This document shows, piece after piece, positions 23,544 to 33,125 of a stretch of DNA of 64,000 nt. Origin of the DNA: an uncultured Shimia sp. (GTDB taxonomy: Bacteria; Pseudomonadota; Alphaproteobacteria; Rhodobacterales; Rhodobacteraceae). The number at the start of each line of letters is the position of its first letter. Position 1 is the first letter of the stretch. Both the position numbers and the translations under genes were made by a program. Below the pieces are notes generated by a model that had not been told where the DNA came from, searched no databases, and worked only from the letters and a program-made list of their open reading frames with translations. The stretch is taken from the NCBI RefSeq assembly GCF_947493595.1, contig NZ_CANLRL010000003.1:124001-188000 (forward strand), written 5' to 3'.

Positions 23544-25226
23544 ATGAGCCAAGATCAGTTGATCGCGCAGCTGTGCAACATTGTTGGCAAACGTCACGTC
23601 CTGACCGGCGCACGCCGCACGCAGCGTTTCCGCAAAGGCTTCCGCTCTGGCGAAGGCGACGCCCTCGCTGTGGTGCAGCCAGCAACGCTTCTGGAGCAAT
23701 GGCAGGTGCTGCAAGCCTGTGTGGCGGCCGACAAAATTGTCATCATGCAGGCCGCCAATACCGGCCTGACCGAAGGCTCCACCCCCAAAGGCACCTATGA
23801 CCGTGAGGTTGTGCTGATCAACACCCGCCGCATGGACGACATCCAGCTGATCAAAGACGGGAAGCAGGTGATTTCCTTCCCCGGCTCGACATTGTTCAAG
23901 CTGGAAAAGCTGCTCGCACCTATTGGCCGTCAACCACATTCGGTGATTGGCTCCTCCTGCATTGGCGCGTCTGTGGTGGGCGGTGTCTGCAACAACTCCG
24001 GCGGCTCGCTTGTCGAACGTGGGCCCAGTTACACCGAGCTTTCCGTCTATGCCCAGATCACCGAGAAGGGCGAGTTACAATTGGTCAACCATCTCGGCAT
24101 TGACCTCGGCGCCACGCCGGAAGAGATCTTGACCAATCTTCAATCCGGCACTTTCACGGCGCAAGACATCCACGATGACAACCGCCGCGCCTCTGATACC
24201 GACTACGCCCGCCGCGTTCGGGATGTGGAGGCCGACAGCCCGGCACGGTTCAACGCCGACAAATCCCGCCTCTACGAGGCCGCAGGCTGTGCCGGGAAAC
24301 TCGCCGTCTTTGCCGTGCGTCTGGACACCTATGCCAAGAATGACGCGGAAAAGACCTTCTACGTGGCCGCATCCGACACTGCCGCGCTGGGCACCCTGCG
24401 GCGGCGCATTCTGAAAGACTTCAAAACCCTGCCGGTTAGCGCCGAATACCTGCACGAAGACGTGTTTGACCTCTCCGATGTCTACGGCAAAGACACGATG
24501 GTGATGATCGACAAGCTCGGCACCGACCGCTTGCCGACGTTCTTTGCCCTCAAAGGCACGGTTGATGCCCGCTTACAAAACGTGCCGGGTCTGACGCATT
24601 TCACCGACAAGTTTATGCAATTTGCCGCCCGCCTCTGGCCCAATGTGGTGCCCAAACGCATGCGCGCCTTTCGCAAGACTTACCCGCACCACTTGATCCT
24701 GAAAATGCGGGACGGCGGCATTGATGAAGCCCGCGCGCTCCTGAGTGAAATGACCTCAAACGGCGCGCTCGACTTCTTTGAGTGTGACGACCGCGAAGCC
24801 AAAATGGCCGGTCTCCTGCGTTTTGCTGCCGCAGGGGCGGCCGTACGCTACATGAATGTGCACAGTGCAGAGGTCGAAGATATCATTGCGCTCGACATTG
24901 CCCTGCGCCGCAATGATGAGGATTGGTTCGAATCCCTGCCCAAGGAAATCGACGATCAATTGGTCAGCAAGCTCTACTACGGTCACTTCATGTGCCACGT
25001 GCTGCATCAGGACTATATCGTTAAAAAAGGTTGCGATCCCAAGGCGCTCAAAGCGGCGATGCTGGAAATCCTCGATCAACGCGGCGCTGAATATCCCGCT
25101 GAACACAACGTGGGCCACCTCTACGCCGCGAAGCCAGACCTCGCGGCCTTCTACAAATCCGTGGACCCAACCAACAGCCTGAACCCCGGCATCGGGAAAA
25201 TGTCGCGCAACAAGCATTACAGCTAA
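23544..25226 (+). CDS. dld: Quinone-dependent D-lactate dehydrogenase (Dld)
   Basis: 560 aa from ATG 23544 (MSQDQLIAQL), with GAGGGT upstream. Peripheral inner-membrane flavoprotein oxidising D-lactate to pyruvate with electrons to quinone. The FAD_binding_4 (PCMH) domain spans about 40-220 with QAANTGLTEGSTP and GSSCIGASVVGGVCNNSGGSLVERGPSYTELSVYAQ; the C-terminal part is the Lact-deh-memb domain (from about 275), with ARLWPNVVPKRMRAFRKTYPHHLILKM and the terminal FYKSVDPTNSLNPGIGKM. The length is that of the E. coli enzyme. The regulator is not adjacent. The 3' end faces the HNH gene three bases away. Confidence 0.94.
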   Translation: MSQDQLIAQLCNIVGKRHVLTGARRTQRFRKGFRSGEGDALAVVQPATLLEQWQVLQACVAADKIVIMQAANTGLTEGSTPKGTYDREVVLINTRRMDDIQLIKDGKQVISFPGSTLFKLEKLLAPIGRQPHSVIGSSCIGASVVGGVCNNSGGSLVERGPSYTELSVYAQITEKGELQLVNHLGIDLGATPEEILTNLQSGTFTAQDIHDDNRRASDTDYARRVRDVEADSPARFNADKSRLYEAAGCAGKLAVFAVRLDTYAKNDAEKTFYVAASDTAALGTLRRRILKDFKTLPVSAEYLHEDVFDLSDVYGKDTMVMIDKLGTDRLPTFFALKGTVDARLQNVPGLTHFTDKFMQFAARLWPNVVPKRMRAFRKTYPHHLILKMRDGGIDEARALLSEMTSNGALDFFECDDREAKMAGLLRFAAAGAAVRYMNVHSAEVEDIIALDIALRRNDEDWFESLPKEIDDQLVSKLYYGHFMCHVLHQDYIVKKGCDPKALKAAMLEILDQRGAEYPAEHNVGHLYAAKPDLAAFYKSVDPTNSLNPGIGKMSRNKHYS

Positions 25227-25229
25227 GGA

Positions 25230-25547
25230 TTAGCGTTTGCGCCGCCCTCCCGGCGTTTTGGAATGAAACACCGGCGGGCGCTTACTGACCCAGGTGATAA
25301 ACTTGGCTAGCCTGGGATGTCTTTGCAGCATCTCAATAGAGTTGTAGACCTGAGCCAGCTCAGTTTCTGTCAATGTGGCGTGGATTTCATTGTGGCAAAT
25401 CTGGTGGAGCAACACGGTTGGCCCACCTTTTCCTCCGCGCAATCGCGGGATCAGGTGGTGCTTGGATTGGCGCGCCTCGGGTGGAATAGGACGACCACAG
25501 AGCGGACAAATCGGGTCGCGTGCCGTCTCTGATGCCGCATCTGTCAC
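25230..25547 (-). CDS. Small HNH endonuclease domain protein
   Basis: 105 aa from GTG 25547, preceded by GGGGGG six bases upstream; a TTG 33 bases earlier is in frame but poorer. It has a CPLCGRPIP zinc-knuckle, then SKHHLIPRLRGGKGGPTVLLHQICHNEIHATLTE, the HNH core (His-His, Asn-His). The rest is basic. Such small HNH proteins are stand-alone nucleases of unclear cellular role. Divergent from the MscS gene. Confidence 0.8.
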   Translation of the reverse strand: MTDAASETARDPICPLCGRPIPPEARQSKHHLIPRLRGGKGGPTVLLHQICHNEIHATLTETELAQVYNSIEMLQRHPRLAKFITWVSKRPPVFHSKTPGGRRKR

Positions 25548-25633
25548 GTTTTTCCCCCCGTTTTTGATTGAGTTACCCAAGCCCGCAAGGCAAGAGGATA
25601 CTCAAAGCGCCCATTTCAGCAAGTGGACCTCTC

Positions 25634-26947
25634 ATGGACGGCACAGCCTTACTCAACTCAGCTCTCGAACAGGTCGAACGCTTGTGGGGTATCGCCCAAG
25701 GCTGGCTGCTCAGCCCCGCCGCCTGGTCGCAATTTGGCCTGCTGCTGGTGGCCTACCTTGCTGCGCTTTATGCCAGCCGCAAGCTGCACCCGCTGCTGAA
25801 CCGCTGGCTCACCCCGCCAGAGGGGCAAGACAGCTACATCGCCCGCGCCCGCCGCTTTGTGTCGATGTTCTTGCCGCTACTTCTGCCGCTTCTGGCCTAT
25901 GTCTTCATCGGCATTGGCGAAAACGTGACCCGCTCACTGTTCGGCTCCGGCGCGGTAATCGCTTTTGGCAAACGGGTATTCCTGTTCCTCGCCGTGCGCA
26001 TTCTGGTCAAAGAAATCATCGCTGATCCGGTGATGAAAGTCCTGGGGCGCTACCTGCTTGTACCCATCGCCGGTCTCTACGCGCTGGGCATTCTGGATGA
26101 GGTCATGGCCTATCTGGACGCCACGGTTGTTCCACTGGGCAACCTCTCCTTCTCGGTGCTGTTTGCCATCCGCTTTGTTGTGGTGGCGAGCGCGATCTTC
26201 TGGCTTGGCCGCTGGTCCAACGAGCAATCCAGCCAGTTCATCAAGAAACAGGACGAGATGCGCCCTGCGATGCGCGAGCTCATCGCCAAAACCCTGGAAA
26301 TCGGCATCTTCGGCGTCGCCTTCCTGCTGGTGATGAACATCATGGGCATCAACCTCACCTCGCTGGCGGTGCTCACCGGTGTGATTGGTGTGGGGCTTGG
26401 TTTTGGCCTGCAAAAGATTGCCTCCAACTTCATCTCCGGCGTGATCCTGTTGCTCGAAGGCCAGGCCACTGTTGGGGATTATGTGGAGCTGGACGGCGGC
26501 GAGGCCGGCACCATCATCAAAATGACCGCCCGTGCCACCATTCTGGAAACCTACGATGGGCGCTGGATTGTGGTGCCCAACGAGGATTTCATCACCACCC
26601 GTGTGGTGAATTACTCCGACAGCGGCTCCGCCAACCGCTACGAGGCGCCCTTCTCCGTCAGCTACGACACCGACATCAACAAAGTGCCCGACATCATCGA
26701 GGCGGCGGTGGCCAAACACCCCGGCGTGTTGAACGACCCGTTCCCGCCTGATTGCGAGCTGCGGGGCTTTGGCGACAACGGTGTGGATTTCGCCGTAGAG
26801 TTCTGGGTCGAAGGCATTGATGACGGTCGTAACAAGTTCACCTCTGACGTGCTCTTCCTGATCTGGAACGCGCTCAAGGACGAAGGTATCACCATTCCGT
26901 ATCCACAGCGTGTGGTGGAACTCAAAACGCCATTGCCAACCGCGTGA
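25634..26947 (+). CDS. MscS-family mechanosensitive channel
   Basis: 437 aa from ATG 25634. About five membrane helices occupy residues 25-260 (several with Ala/Leu/Gly-rich faces), followed by the MscS pore helix and vestibule: VLTGVIGVGLGFGLQKIASNFISGVILLLEGQATVGDYVEL (about 250-290) is the TM3a/b and beta-domain signature. It releases small solutes on hypo-osmotic shock or acts as a small-conductance channel. The 3' end overlaps the flavoprotein gene as GTGA. Confidence 0.92.
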   Translation: MDGTALLNSALEQVERLWGIAQGWLLSPAAWSQFGLLLVAYLAALYASRKLHPLLNRWLTPPEGQDSYIARARRFVSMFLPLLLPLLAYVFIGIGENVTRSLFGSGAVIAFGKRVFLFLAVRILVKEIIADPVMKVLGRYLLVPIAGLYALGILDEVMAYLDATVVPLGNLSFSVLFAIRFVVVASAIFWLGRWSNEQSSQFIKKQDEMRPAMRELIAKTLEIGIFGVAFLLVMNIMGINLTSLAVLTGVIGVGLGFGLQKIASNFISGVILLLEGQATVGDYVELDGGEAGTIIKMTARATILETYDGRWIVVPNEDFITTRVVNYSDSGSANRYEAPFSVSYDTDINKVPDIIEAAVAKHPGVLNDPFPPDCELRGFGDNGVDFAVEFWVEGIDDGRNKFTSDVLFLIWNALKDEGITIPYPQRVVELKTPLPTA

Positions 26948-28101
26948 CCTATGCGCTGATCATAGGCGCTGGCCCTGCTGGCCTCATGGCGGCTGACGTG
27001 ATCTCTGCGGCGGGCCATTCCGTTGTGGTGGCCGAGGCCAAGCCTTCGGTGGCGCGCAAATTCCTGATGGCGGGCAAGTCCGGCCTCAACCTGACCAAGG
27101 ATGAGCCGTTTGAGGCCTTCCTGAGCCAGTATCACGAGGCTTCTCCTACCCTGCGTCCTATGCTGGAGGCCTTTGGCCCCAAGGATGTCACCACCTGGGC
27201 AGAAGACCTGGGGCAGGAAATGTTCACGGGGTCATCTGGTCGTGTCTTTCCCAAAGTCATGAAAGCCTCGCCGCTCCTGCGGACCTGGCTCTCACGGTTA
27301 TCAGAGCAGGGCGTTGAGATCCGCACCCGCTGGCGCTGGACGGGCGGCAGCTACCGTTTTGACACTCCGACCGGCCCGCAAGAGATCGACCCCAAGGTCT
27401 GCGTTCTGGCCTGCGGCGGTGCCAGCTGGGCGCGTCTAGGCTCTGACGGCACATGGGCGGATTGGCTAAAAGCACCGCTCGCGCCCTTCAAACCGGCCAA
27501 CATGGGCTTTGAAGTCGACTGGTCCCCACACATGGCGCGCCACTTCGGGATGCCGATCAAAAACGTGACACTCACCGCGGGCGATGCCTCTCTACGCGCT
27601 GAATTTGTCATTTCCGAACGCGGTCTGGAAGGCGGCGGCATCTACGCCGTCTCCCGCCCCATGCGCGACGGCGCGGCGCTCACGCTGGACCTTTTGCCGG
27701 ACATGAGCTTGGACGACATCCGCGCGCGCCTGTCGCGCCCCAAAGGCAAAATGAGCCGCGCCAACTTCCTGCGCAAAGCGCTCAAGCTTTCTCCGGAAAA
27801 GCAGGCCTTGCTGATGGAGTTTGGCCAGCCGCTGCCAGAGGACTTGGCCCCACTCATTAAGTCTTTGCCGGTAACCCACACAGGCCCGCGTCCAATGGAT
27901 GAAGCAATTAGCACCGCAGGCGGCCTGCGCTTCGATGCTGTAGATGCATCCCTCATGCTCAAGGATCACCCAGGCACGTTTGCCGCAGGTGAGATGCTGG
28001 ATTGGGAGGCCCCCACCGGCGGCTACCTCCTCACCGCCTGCCTCGCCACAGGGCGCTGGGCCGGTTTAGGTGCCGCCAACTGGCTGAAACGCGCACCCTA
28101 A
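26944..28101 (+). CDS. TIGR03862/HI0933-like FAD flavoprotein
   Basis: 385 aa, GTG start, coupled to the MscS gene (GTGA). The Rossmann motif GAGPAGLMAADVISAAGHSVVVAEAK at the N terminus binds FAD; KSGLNLTKDEP is the HI0933/BaiN mark and TSGR... (here MFTGSSGRVFPKVMKASPLLRTWL) a second. The C-terminal AGEMLDWEAPTGGYLLTACLATGRWAGLGAANWL repeats the FAD site. The physiological substrate is unknown; relatives include a bacterial bile-acid reductase, which is not implied here. Confidence 0.85.
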   Translation: MTYALIIGAGPAGLMAADVISAAGHSVVVAEAKPSVARKFLMAGKSGLNLTKDEPFEAFLSQYHEASPTLRPMLEAFGPKDVTTWAEDLGQEMFTGSSGRVFPKVMKASPLLRTWLSRLSEQGVEIRTRWRWTGGSYRFDTPTGPQEIDPKVCVLACGGASWARLGSDGTWADWLKAPLAPFKPANMGFEVDWSPHMARHFGMPIKNVTLTAGDASLRAEFVISERGLEGGGIYAVSRPMRDGAALTLDLLPDMSLDDIRARLSRPKGKMSRANFLRKALKLSPEKQALLMEFGQPLPEDLAPLIKSLPVTHTGPRPMDEAISTAGGLRFDAVDASLMLKDHPGTFAAGEMLDWEAPTGGYLLTACLATGRWAGLGAANWLKRAP

Positions 28102-28111
28102 CTTTCTCATT

Positions 28112-28163
28112 CCTCAGATATCCCGGGGTGAATTGGCCACAGGCCAAGAGGGGCTGGCCCCTC
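28112..28163 (-). repeat. Modular intergenic repeat, copy C (minus orientation)
   Basis: Read on the minus strand from the GST stop: GAGGGGC-CA-GCCCCTC hairpin (28163-28148, overlapping the stop codon), TTGGCC-TGT-GGCCAA hairpin (28147-28133), then TTCACCCCGGGATATCTGAGG. Same module order as copies A and B; probably works as a 3' end or terminator for the GST mRNA and the convergent flavoprotein. Confidence 0.7.
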
Positions 28164-28752
28164 ACTTTTTCTTCGGCAACAAACGCTGAAACGCCTCACG
28201 CCCCCGCGTGACCTTGATGTAGCCAAGCAGTTCCTCATTGTCGGTTGGGAACCCTTCAAATTTCGCCCAAGTCGCGCAATGGGTCAGGATGATATCCGGC
28301 ACGGTCATCTCGTCGCCCATCAGATAGGTCCCCTGACGGCGGCGCAGCACGTTCTTCAAGCCCCGGCTGTATTCCCACATTAGGGTCTCTTTCACCGCAG
28401 GTACCTTCCGCTCGTCTGGCAGGATGAAGTTGTGACGGCTTGCGGTCCACAGTCCAGCTTCCACTTCATCCAGGATTTGATGTGTGAAACTGTCCTGATG
28501 CGCCCGCTCGATGGTGCCAGCCGGGTAGGTCAGCGCACCATGTTTGTCCGCCAGATAGGTCAGGATCGCGGTGCTGTCGATGATCGCCGCGTCGCCATCT
28601 TTCAGGATCGGAATTTTACCAGACGGATTGAGCGCGCTCACAACCTCGGAATGCGGCTTTTCCGGCGACAATTTGTAAGGCTGACCCAGCTCTTCCAACA
28701 TCCAAACCACCCGGAACGCGCGGCTGGTGGGGCTTCCGATCACTTCATACAT
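28162..28752 (-). CDS. Glutathione S-transferase family protein
   Basis: 196 aa from ATG 28752, with GGGAGGA upstream. The N-terminal thioredoxin fold has MYEVIGSPTSRAFRVVWMLEELGQPYKL (the Ser of SPTSRAFR is the candidate catalytic residue), NPSGKIPILKDGD with the cis-Pro, and DSTAILTYLADKHG; the C-terminal helical domain follows (about 85-196). The substrate is unknown. Stand-alone gene ending inside a repeat element. Confidence 0.9.
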   Translation of the reverse strand: MYEVIGSPTSRAFRVVWMLEELGQPYKLSPEKPHSEVVSALNPSGKIPILKDGDAAIIDSTAILTYLADKHGALTYPAGTIERAHQDSFTHQILDEVEAGLWTASRHNFILPDERKVPAVKETLMWEYSRGLKNVLRRRQGTYLMGDEMTVPDIILTHCATWAKFEGFPTDNEELLGYIKVTRGREAFQRLLPKKK

Positions 28753-28839
28753 GGCATCCTCCCTGCTCTTTGAGGGGAGACTGCCCGTCGATCTCTCATG
28801 AAACAAGCGTCTCCTGCCGTCGTGACGCCTCGTCGCGCG

Positions 28840-29871
28840 TTACCGCCCGCGCTGGCCCAGCATCGCCAATCGCAAGAACAGCCGTTCCACGAGCGCCATC
28901 TCCGGCGCGCGCTGTCCGGCGGAGCGCAGCTGCAAGTCGGTGTCGGTCAGGCCGGTCAGCGCCTGCTCCAGCTTGGGCGCACCCCAGCTCGACGCCTGTC
29001 GCACCATACGATCGCGCCGCGGCCCAAAAATCGGCGGACGCATCCGGGCAATACCCGCCGCCGCCCCGCCGGGGTCCGCCGCGGCGCCATAAAGCGCCCG
29101 GAAATGCCGGGTGGCCGAGATGATCAGCAACACTGGGTTCACACCCTGCGCTTCCAACTTGCGCAGCACCGGGCCAATCTCCCGCGCACGCCCTTCGGCC
29201 ACGATGTTCAGAATGTCATCCAACGCCGCCTCGGTGGACACCGGAGCACAAGCCGCCACATCCTCGGAAGTCACCGGCAGGTCGTCCTTGAACTTATAAA
29301 GCGCCAGCTTTTCACAGGTCTGCCGGAAATCGCCGGGGTCCAGCTCGCGTGCCAGATTGAACAGGTCGGTCATCGCCTCGTGTTCAACATTGCCAAGACC
29401 GGCGGCCTTCAAATCCGCCTCAATCTCCTCCCGGCTGGGCGGATCGTTGTAAATCCCCACCGCATAGGCATTGCGGTGGGTCTCAAACGCTTTGCGCATC
29501 TTGGAGCTGGCTTTAAGTTGACCAGCGGTCACCACAATCTGCGCATCACCTTCGGCCCAATCCTCCAGCGCGCTCAGAATCGCCGGAGCACCCGCATCGG
29601 TGGCCCCTTCGACAAACACCACGCGTGGTCCCGGGAAGAAGCTCACTTCCTTGATGGCATCCAAAACGGCGGCTTTGTCTTTGCGCAAATCCGCGCCGGG
29701 AATGCGGGTCAGCCGCATTTCCTCCTCGCCCTGCGGTCCAATGAGCGCCGCAACTACTTCCTGGCGTTTCAGCGCCACGCGCATCGCATCCGGCCCGAAA
29801 ATCAACAGGCCCGTGCGATCCGGTTCCGGCTTGGAAAAGTAGCGATTGGCGTCCCGCGCAGAAAGCTTCAT
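28840..29871 (-). CDS. holA: DNA polymerase III subunit delta (HolA)
   Basis: 343 aa. Clamp-loader subunit that opens the beta clamp. The family motifs RTGLLIFGPDAMRVALKRQEVVAALIGPQGEEEMRLTRI (about 17-56) and ...FPGPRVVFVEGATDAGAPAILSALEDWAEGDAQIVVTAGQLKASSKMRKAFE are diagnostic. Overlaps lptE as ATGA. The order leuS-lptE-holA is kept throughout alphaproteobacteria. Confidence 0.93.
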   Translation of the reverse strand: MKLSARDANRYFSKPEPDRTGLLIFGPDAMRVALKRQEVVAALIGPQGEEEMRLTRIPGADLRKDKAAVLDAIKEVSFFPGPRVVFVEGATDAGAPAILSALEDWAEGDAQIVVTAGQLKASSKMRKAFETHRNAYAVGIYNDPPSREEIEADLKAAGLGNVEHEAMTDLFNLARELDPGDFRQTCEKLALYKFKDDLPVTSEDVAACAPVSTEAALDDILNIVAEGRAREIGPVLRKLEAQGVNPVLLIISATRHFRALYGAAADPGGAAAGIARMRPPIFGPRRDRMVRQASSWGAPKLEQALTGLTDTDLQLRSAGQRAPEMALVERLFLRLAMLGQRGR

Positions 29872-30374
29872 GCCGCCTCAGACACCGCATAGGCCTGCAG
29901 ATCGACCACAATCCGATCCGCCAGAATCACCATTAGCCGCTCATAGGCGTCGTCTTTCGCAGCCAATTCGGACACGGTGCTGCCGCTCGCGGAATAGCTG
30001 GTGAAGCTCGACACCTTGCCGGAGGTCAGCACCTCTTTGTCGTCCATGCCGCGCAGCGCATAGGTCACAGAGCCCACCACGTCATAGCGGTTGGTCACCT
30101 GTGCCGAGGTCCGGCCCACGCCTTGCTCATCCAGGTTCATCGCCAGAGACAAGCCAAACTGCGGCGCGCCACCTGGCTGGCCCAAACGGTTCTCAAGCTC
30201 ACGCACCAACAGGTAGCTTTCACTGGCCTTGGGCTCATCCACCAACACATTGTTGAGCAGCATCGAGGCCGCCCCGTCCGTGCCATAGACAGGCTCAAAT
30301 CCACAGCCGCTGAGAGAGGTTCCCCCCAATGCGGCTGCAGACAACATAAAGAAGCGGCGGTTAAACGACGACAT
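29868..30374 (-). CDS. lptE: LPS-assembly lipoprotein LptE
   Basis: 168 aa. Lipoprotein signal with lipobox LSGC (Cys24) after a hydrophobic stretch SAAALGGTS. LptE plugs the LptD barrel in the outer membrane and helps deliver LPS. The alphaproteobacterial form starts [11 protein letters not shown]; the mid-region [13 protein letters not shown] and the C-terminal [17 protein letters not shown] fit. Begins inside the leuS 3' end (14-base overlap) and runs into holA. Confidence 0.9.
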   Translation of the reverse strand: MSSFNRRFFMLSAAALGGTSLSGCGFEPVYGTDGAASMLLNNVLVDEPKASESYLLVRELENRLGQPGGAPQFGLSLAMNLDEQGVGRTSAQVTNRYDVVGSVTYALRGMDDKEVLTSGKVSSFTSYSASGSTVSELAAKDDAYERLMVILADRIVVDLQAYAVSEAA

Positions 30375-32937
30375 TCACAATCCGACCGGGGACAACTATC
30401 ATCTTCTTGGGCTGGGCCCCATCCAGCGCTCGAACAACAGCTTCATGCGCCAGCGCCAGCTTTTCAACCTCTTCTTTTGGCATGTCCTTCGCCACGGTGA
30501 TTTCCCCGCGCCGCTTGCCGTTGATCTGGATCGGCAGCGTCACGTTGGCCTCGACCAGCATCGCCTCATCGGCTTTGGGCCAGGCCGCATTCACAACCAG
30601 ACCTTCGCCGCCCTGATGCGCCCAGATGTCTTCCGCGAGGTGCGGTGTCATCGGCGACATCAGCTGTGCCAAAGTCATGATCGCTTCACGCTTGGCGGCT
30701 TTGCCCGCCTTGGATTTGGCGATGGTGTTGGTGAAAGCGTACAGTTTCGCGATGGATGCGTTGAAGCCAAAGCTCTCCACACCCAACGTCACATCGCGGA
30801 TCGCCTTGTGGGTCTCGCGCAGCAACTCGTCGTCACCCTGACCTTTGGCACCGTCGTCCATCTCGCCAATCTTGTCACAGAGGTTCCAAACGCGGGTCAG
30901 GTGTTTGTATGCCGCTTCCGCACCAGAAGCGGTCCACTCCACATCGCGCTCGGGCGGGCTGTCAGACAGCACAAACCAACGCGCGGTATCGGCGCCAAAG
31001 GCGGTGATGATGTCGACCGGGTCGACGACGTTGTTTTTGGACTTGGACATCTTGGCGGACGGAATAACCTCTACCTTCTCGCCAGTCTCTTTCACAAAAG
31101 TGCCACCGTCACGTTCTTCCACTTCTGCAGGGTAGTGATGGATCGCGCGGCCGTTGTCGTCGGTACGCTCGGCGTTCTTATAGATTGCATGCGTCACCAT
31201 GCCTTGTGTGAACAGTGCGTCAAACGGCTCTTTTGCGCTTTCCGGCAGGTGGCCACAGATGTTCATCGCCCGCGCAAAGAAACGCGAATAGAGCAGGTGC
31301 AAAATCGCGTGCTCAATGCCGCCGATATACTGATCGACGTTCATCCAATAGGCCGCATCTTCCGCCACGGTAGGCGTGTCCGCTTTCGGCGCGGTAAAGC
31401 GCGCAAAGTACCAGGAGCTGTCCACAAAGGTGTCCATGGTGTCGGTTTCACGCTTCGCCGGTGCACCACAGTTCGGGCAGGTGCAATCGCGCCAGCTTGG
31501 ATGACGGTCGAGCGGGTTGCCCGGCACCGAGAAATCAATCGCTTTGCCGTCTTCATCGTAAGGCAGTGCAATGGGCAGGTTCTCTTTCTTTTCCGGCACC
31601 ACACCGCAGGCATCACAATGCACCACCGGAATCGGGCAACCCCAATAACGCTGGCGGCTCAGACCCCAATCACGCAGGCGGAAGTTGGTCACGCCTTTGC
31701 CCCAACCGGCCTTTTCGGCAAAATCGATGGTGACATCGATGGCTTCCTGACCAGTGGCCTCATCCAGACCAGAAAAATGGTTCACCCATTTCACCTTTTC
31801 ATCCTTGCCTGGCACAAAGGCGGTGTTCTCCACCGGTGACTCATCGCCAATGGCAAAGAAGGTGTCCACGACGGGCAGGTCATATTTGCGGCAGAAGTCC
31901 AAATCCCGCTGGTCATGCGCAGGGCAGGCAAAAATCGCGCCGGTGCCGTAGTCCATCAAAATGAAGTTCGCGATCCAAACCGGCAGCTCCCAGTCGGGGT
32001 TCAGCGGATGTTTCACACGAAGGCCAGTGTCATAGCCCAGTTTTTCACCGGTCTCGATCGCCTCTTCAGTCGTGCCTCCTTTGCGGCACTCCGCCACAAA
32101 CGCCGCCACATCAGGATTGGACGCTTCAAGTTCTTTCGCAATCGGATGATCCGGCGAAATCCCCACAAAAGACGCGCCCATCAGCGTGTCGGGGCGTGTC
32201 GTATAAACGGTGATATCCTCACCGCCATCCGTGCGCTCAAAGCCAAATTCCAGACCACGCGATTTGCCAATCCAGTTTTCCTGCATCAGCCGCACTTTTG
32301 CGGGCCAGTTGTCCAACCCGTCCAGCGCGGTCAACAGCTCATCAGAATAGTCGGAAATCTTGAAGAACCACTGCGTCAGCTCGCGCCGCTCCACCAGTGC
32401 GCCGGAACGCCAGCCACGACCGTTCTCAACCTGCTCGTTGGCAAGCACGGTCATGTCGACCGGGTCCCAGTTCACCACGGCGTTTTTGCGATAGACGAGA
32501 CCTTTTTCGAGGAAATCAAGGAACAGCGCCTGCTGCTGCCCGTAATAATCCTCGTCACAGGTGGCAAACATGCGCGACCAGTCCAGCGACAGGCCCAGCG
32601 GCTTCATCTGTTCAACCATCGTGTCGATGTTGGAATAGGTCCAATCCTTCGGGTGGCCGCCAGACGCCATCGCCGCGTTTTCCGCAGGCATACCAAAGGC
32701 GTCAAACCCCATCGGGTGCAGCACGTTGTGACCCGTGGAGATTTTGTAGCGCGCGATTACGTCGCCCATGGTGTAGTTGCGCACGTGGCCCATGTGCAGC
32801 TTGCCGGACGGGTAGGGGAACATCTCCAGCACATAATACTTGGGTTTGCTCTCATCCCGAACGGCTTTGAAGGTCTCGGTTTTGGCCCAGGCCTCTTGCC
32901 AGCGGGCTTCAATCTCTGCGGGGCTATAGCGCGACAT
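30361..32937 (-). CDS. leuS: Leucyl-tRNA synthetase
   Basis: 858 aa class I synthetase. The HIGH-type motif is [11 protein letters not shown] (about 49-58), the editing domain (CP1) lies roughly 220-420 with [22 protein letters not shown], and the KMSKS motif is [12 protein letters not shown] (about 619-630). The length is normal. Ends by overlapping lptE by 14 bases. First gene of the leuS-lptE-holA operon; the divergent glycosyltransferase starts at 33126. Confidence 0.98.
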   Translation of the reverse strand: MSRYSPAEIEARWQEAWAKTETFKAVRDESKPKYYVLEMFPYPSGKLHMGHVRNYTMGDVIARYKISTGHNVLHPMGFDAFGMPAENAAMASGGHPKDWTYSNIDTMVEQMKPLGLSLDWSRMFATCDEDYYGQQQALFLDFLEKGLVYRKNAVVNWDPVDMTVLANEQVENGRGWRSGALVERRELTQWFFKISDYSDELLTALDGLDNWPAKVRLMQENWIGKSRGLEFGFERTDGGEDITVYTTRPDTLMGASFVGISPDHPIAKELEASNPDVAAFVAECRKGGTTEEAIETGEKLGYDTGLRVKHPLNPDWELPVWIANFILMDYGTGAIFACPAHDQRDLDFCRKYDLPVVDTFFAIGDESPVENTAFVPGKDEKVKWVNHFSGLDEATGQEAIDVTIDFAEKAGWGKGVTNFRLRDWGLSRQRYWGCPIPVVHCDACGVVPEKKENLPIALPYDEDGKAIDFSVPGNPLDRHPSWRDCTCPNCGAPAKRETDTMDTFVDSSWYFARFTAPKADTPTVAEDAAYWMNVDQYIGGIEHAILHLLYSRFFARAMNICGHLPESAKEPFDALFTQGMVTHAIYKNAERTDDNGRAIHHYPAEVEERDGGTFVKETGEKVEVIPSAKMSKSKNNVVDPVDIITAFGADTARWFVLSDSPPERDVEWTASGAEAAYKHLTRVWNLCDKIGEMDDGAKGQGDDELLRETHKAIRDVTLGVESFGFNASIAKLYAFTNTIAKSKAGKAAKREAIMTLAQLMSPMTPHLAEDIWAHQGGEGLVVNAAWPKADEAMLVEANVTLPIQINGKRRGEITVAKDMPKEEVEKLALAHEAVVRALDGAQPKKMIVVPGRIVNVVV

Positions 32938-33125
32938 GCGGTGGCACCTTTTCAGTTATTCGTGTCAGCCACCTCAAAAGCGTGGCGCGGGTTGCGCAAG
33001 GTGATAGGACGCCCGCGCGCCTTGGTCCAGTCACAAGAGCCGCAATTTGACCTATCACATGGCTTACCGTGGCCTATTTTCGGGCTATACACCTCTAACA
33101 AGAATATTTGAGACAGGTCGTTGGC

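Noticed and set aside
24925-24936. A GGTTCGAATCCC sequence that looks like a tRNA T-loop
   Set aside because: It lies inside the D-lactate dehydrogenase reading frame (coding WFESLP) and no acceptor, D-loop or anticodon arms surround it.
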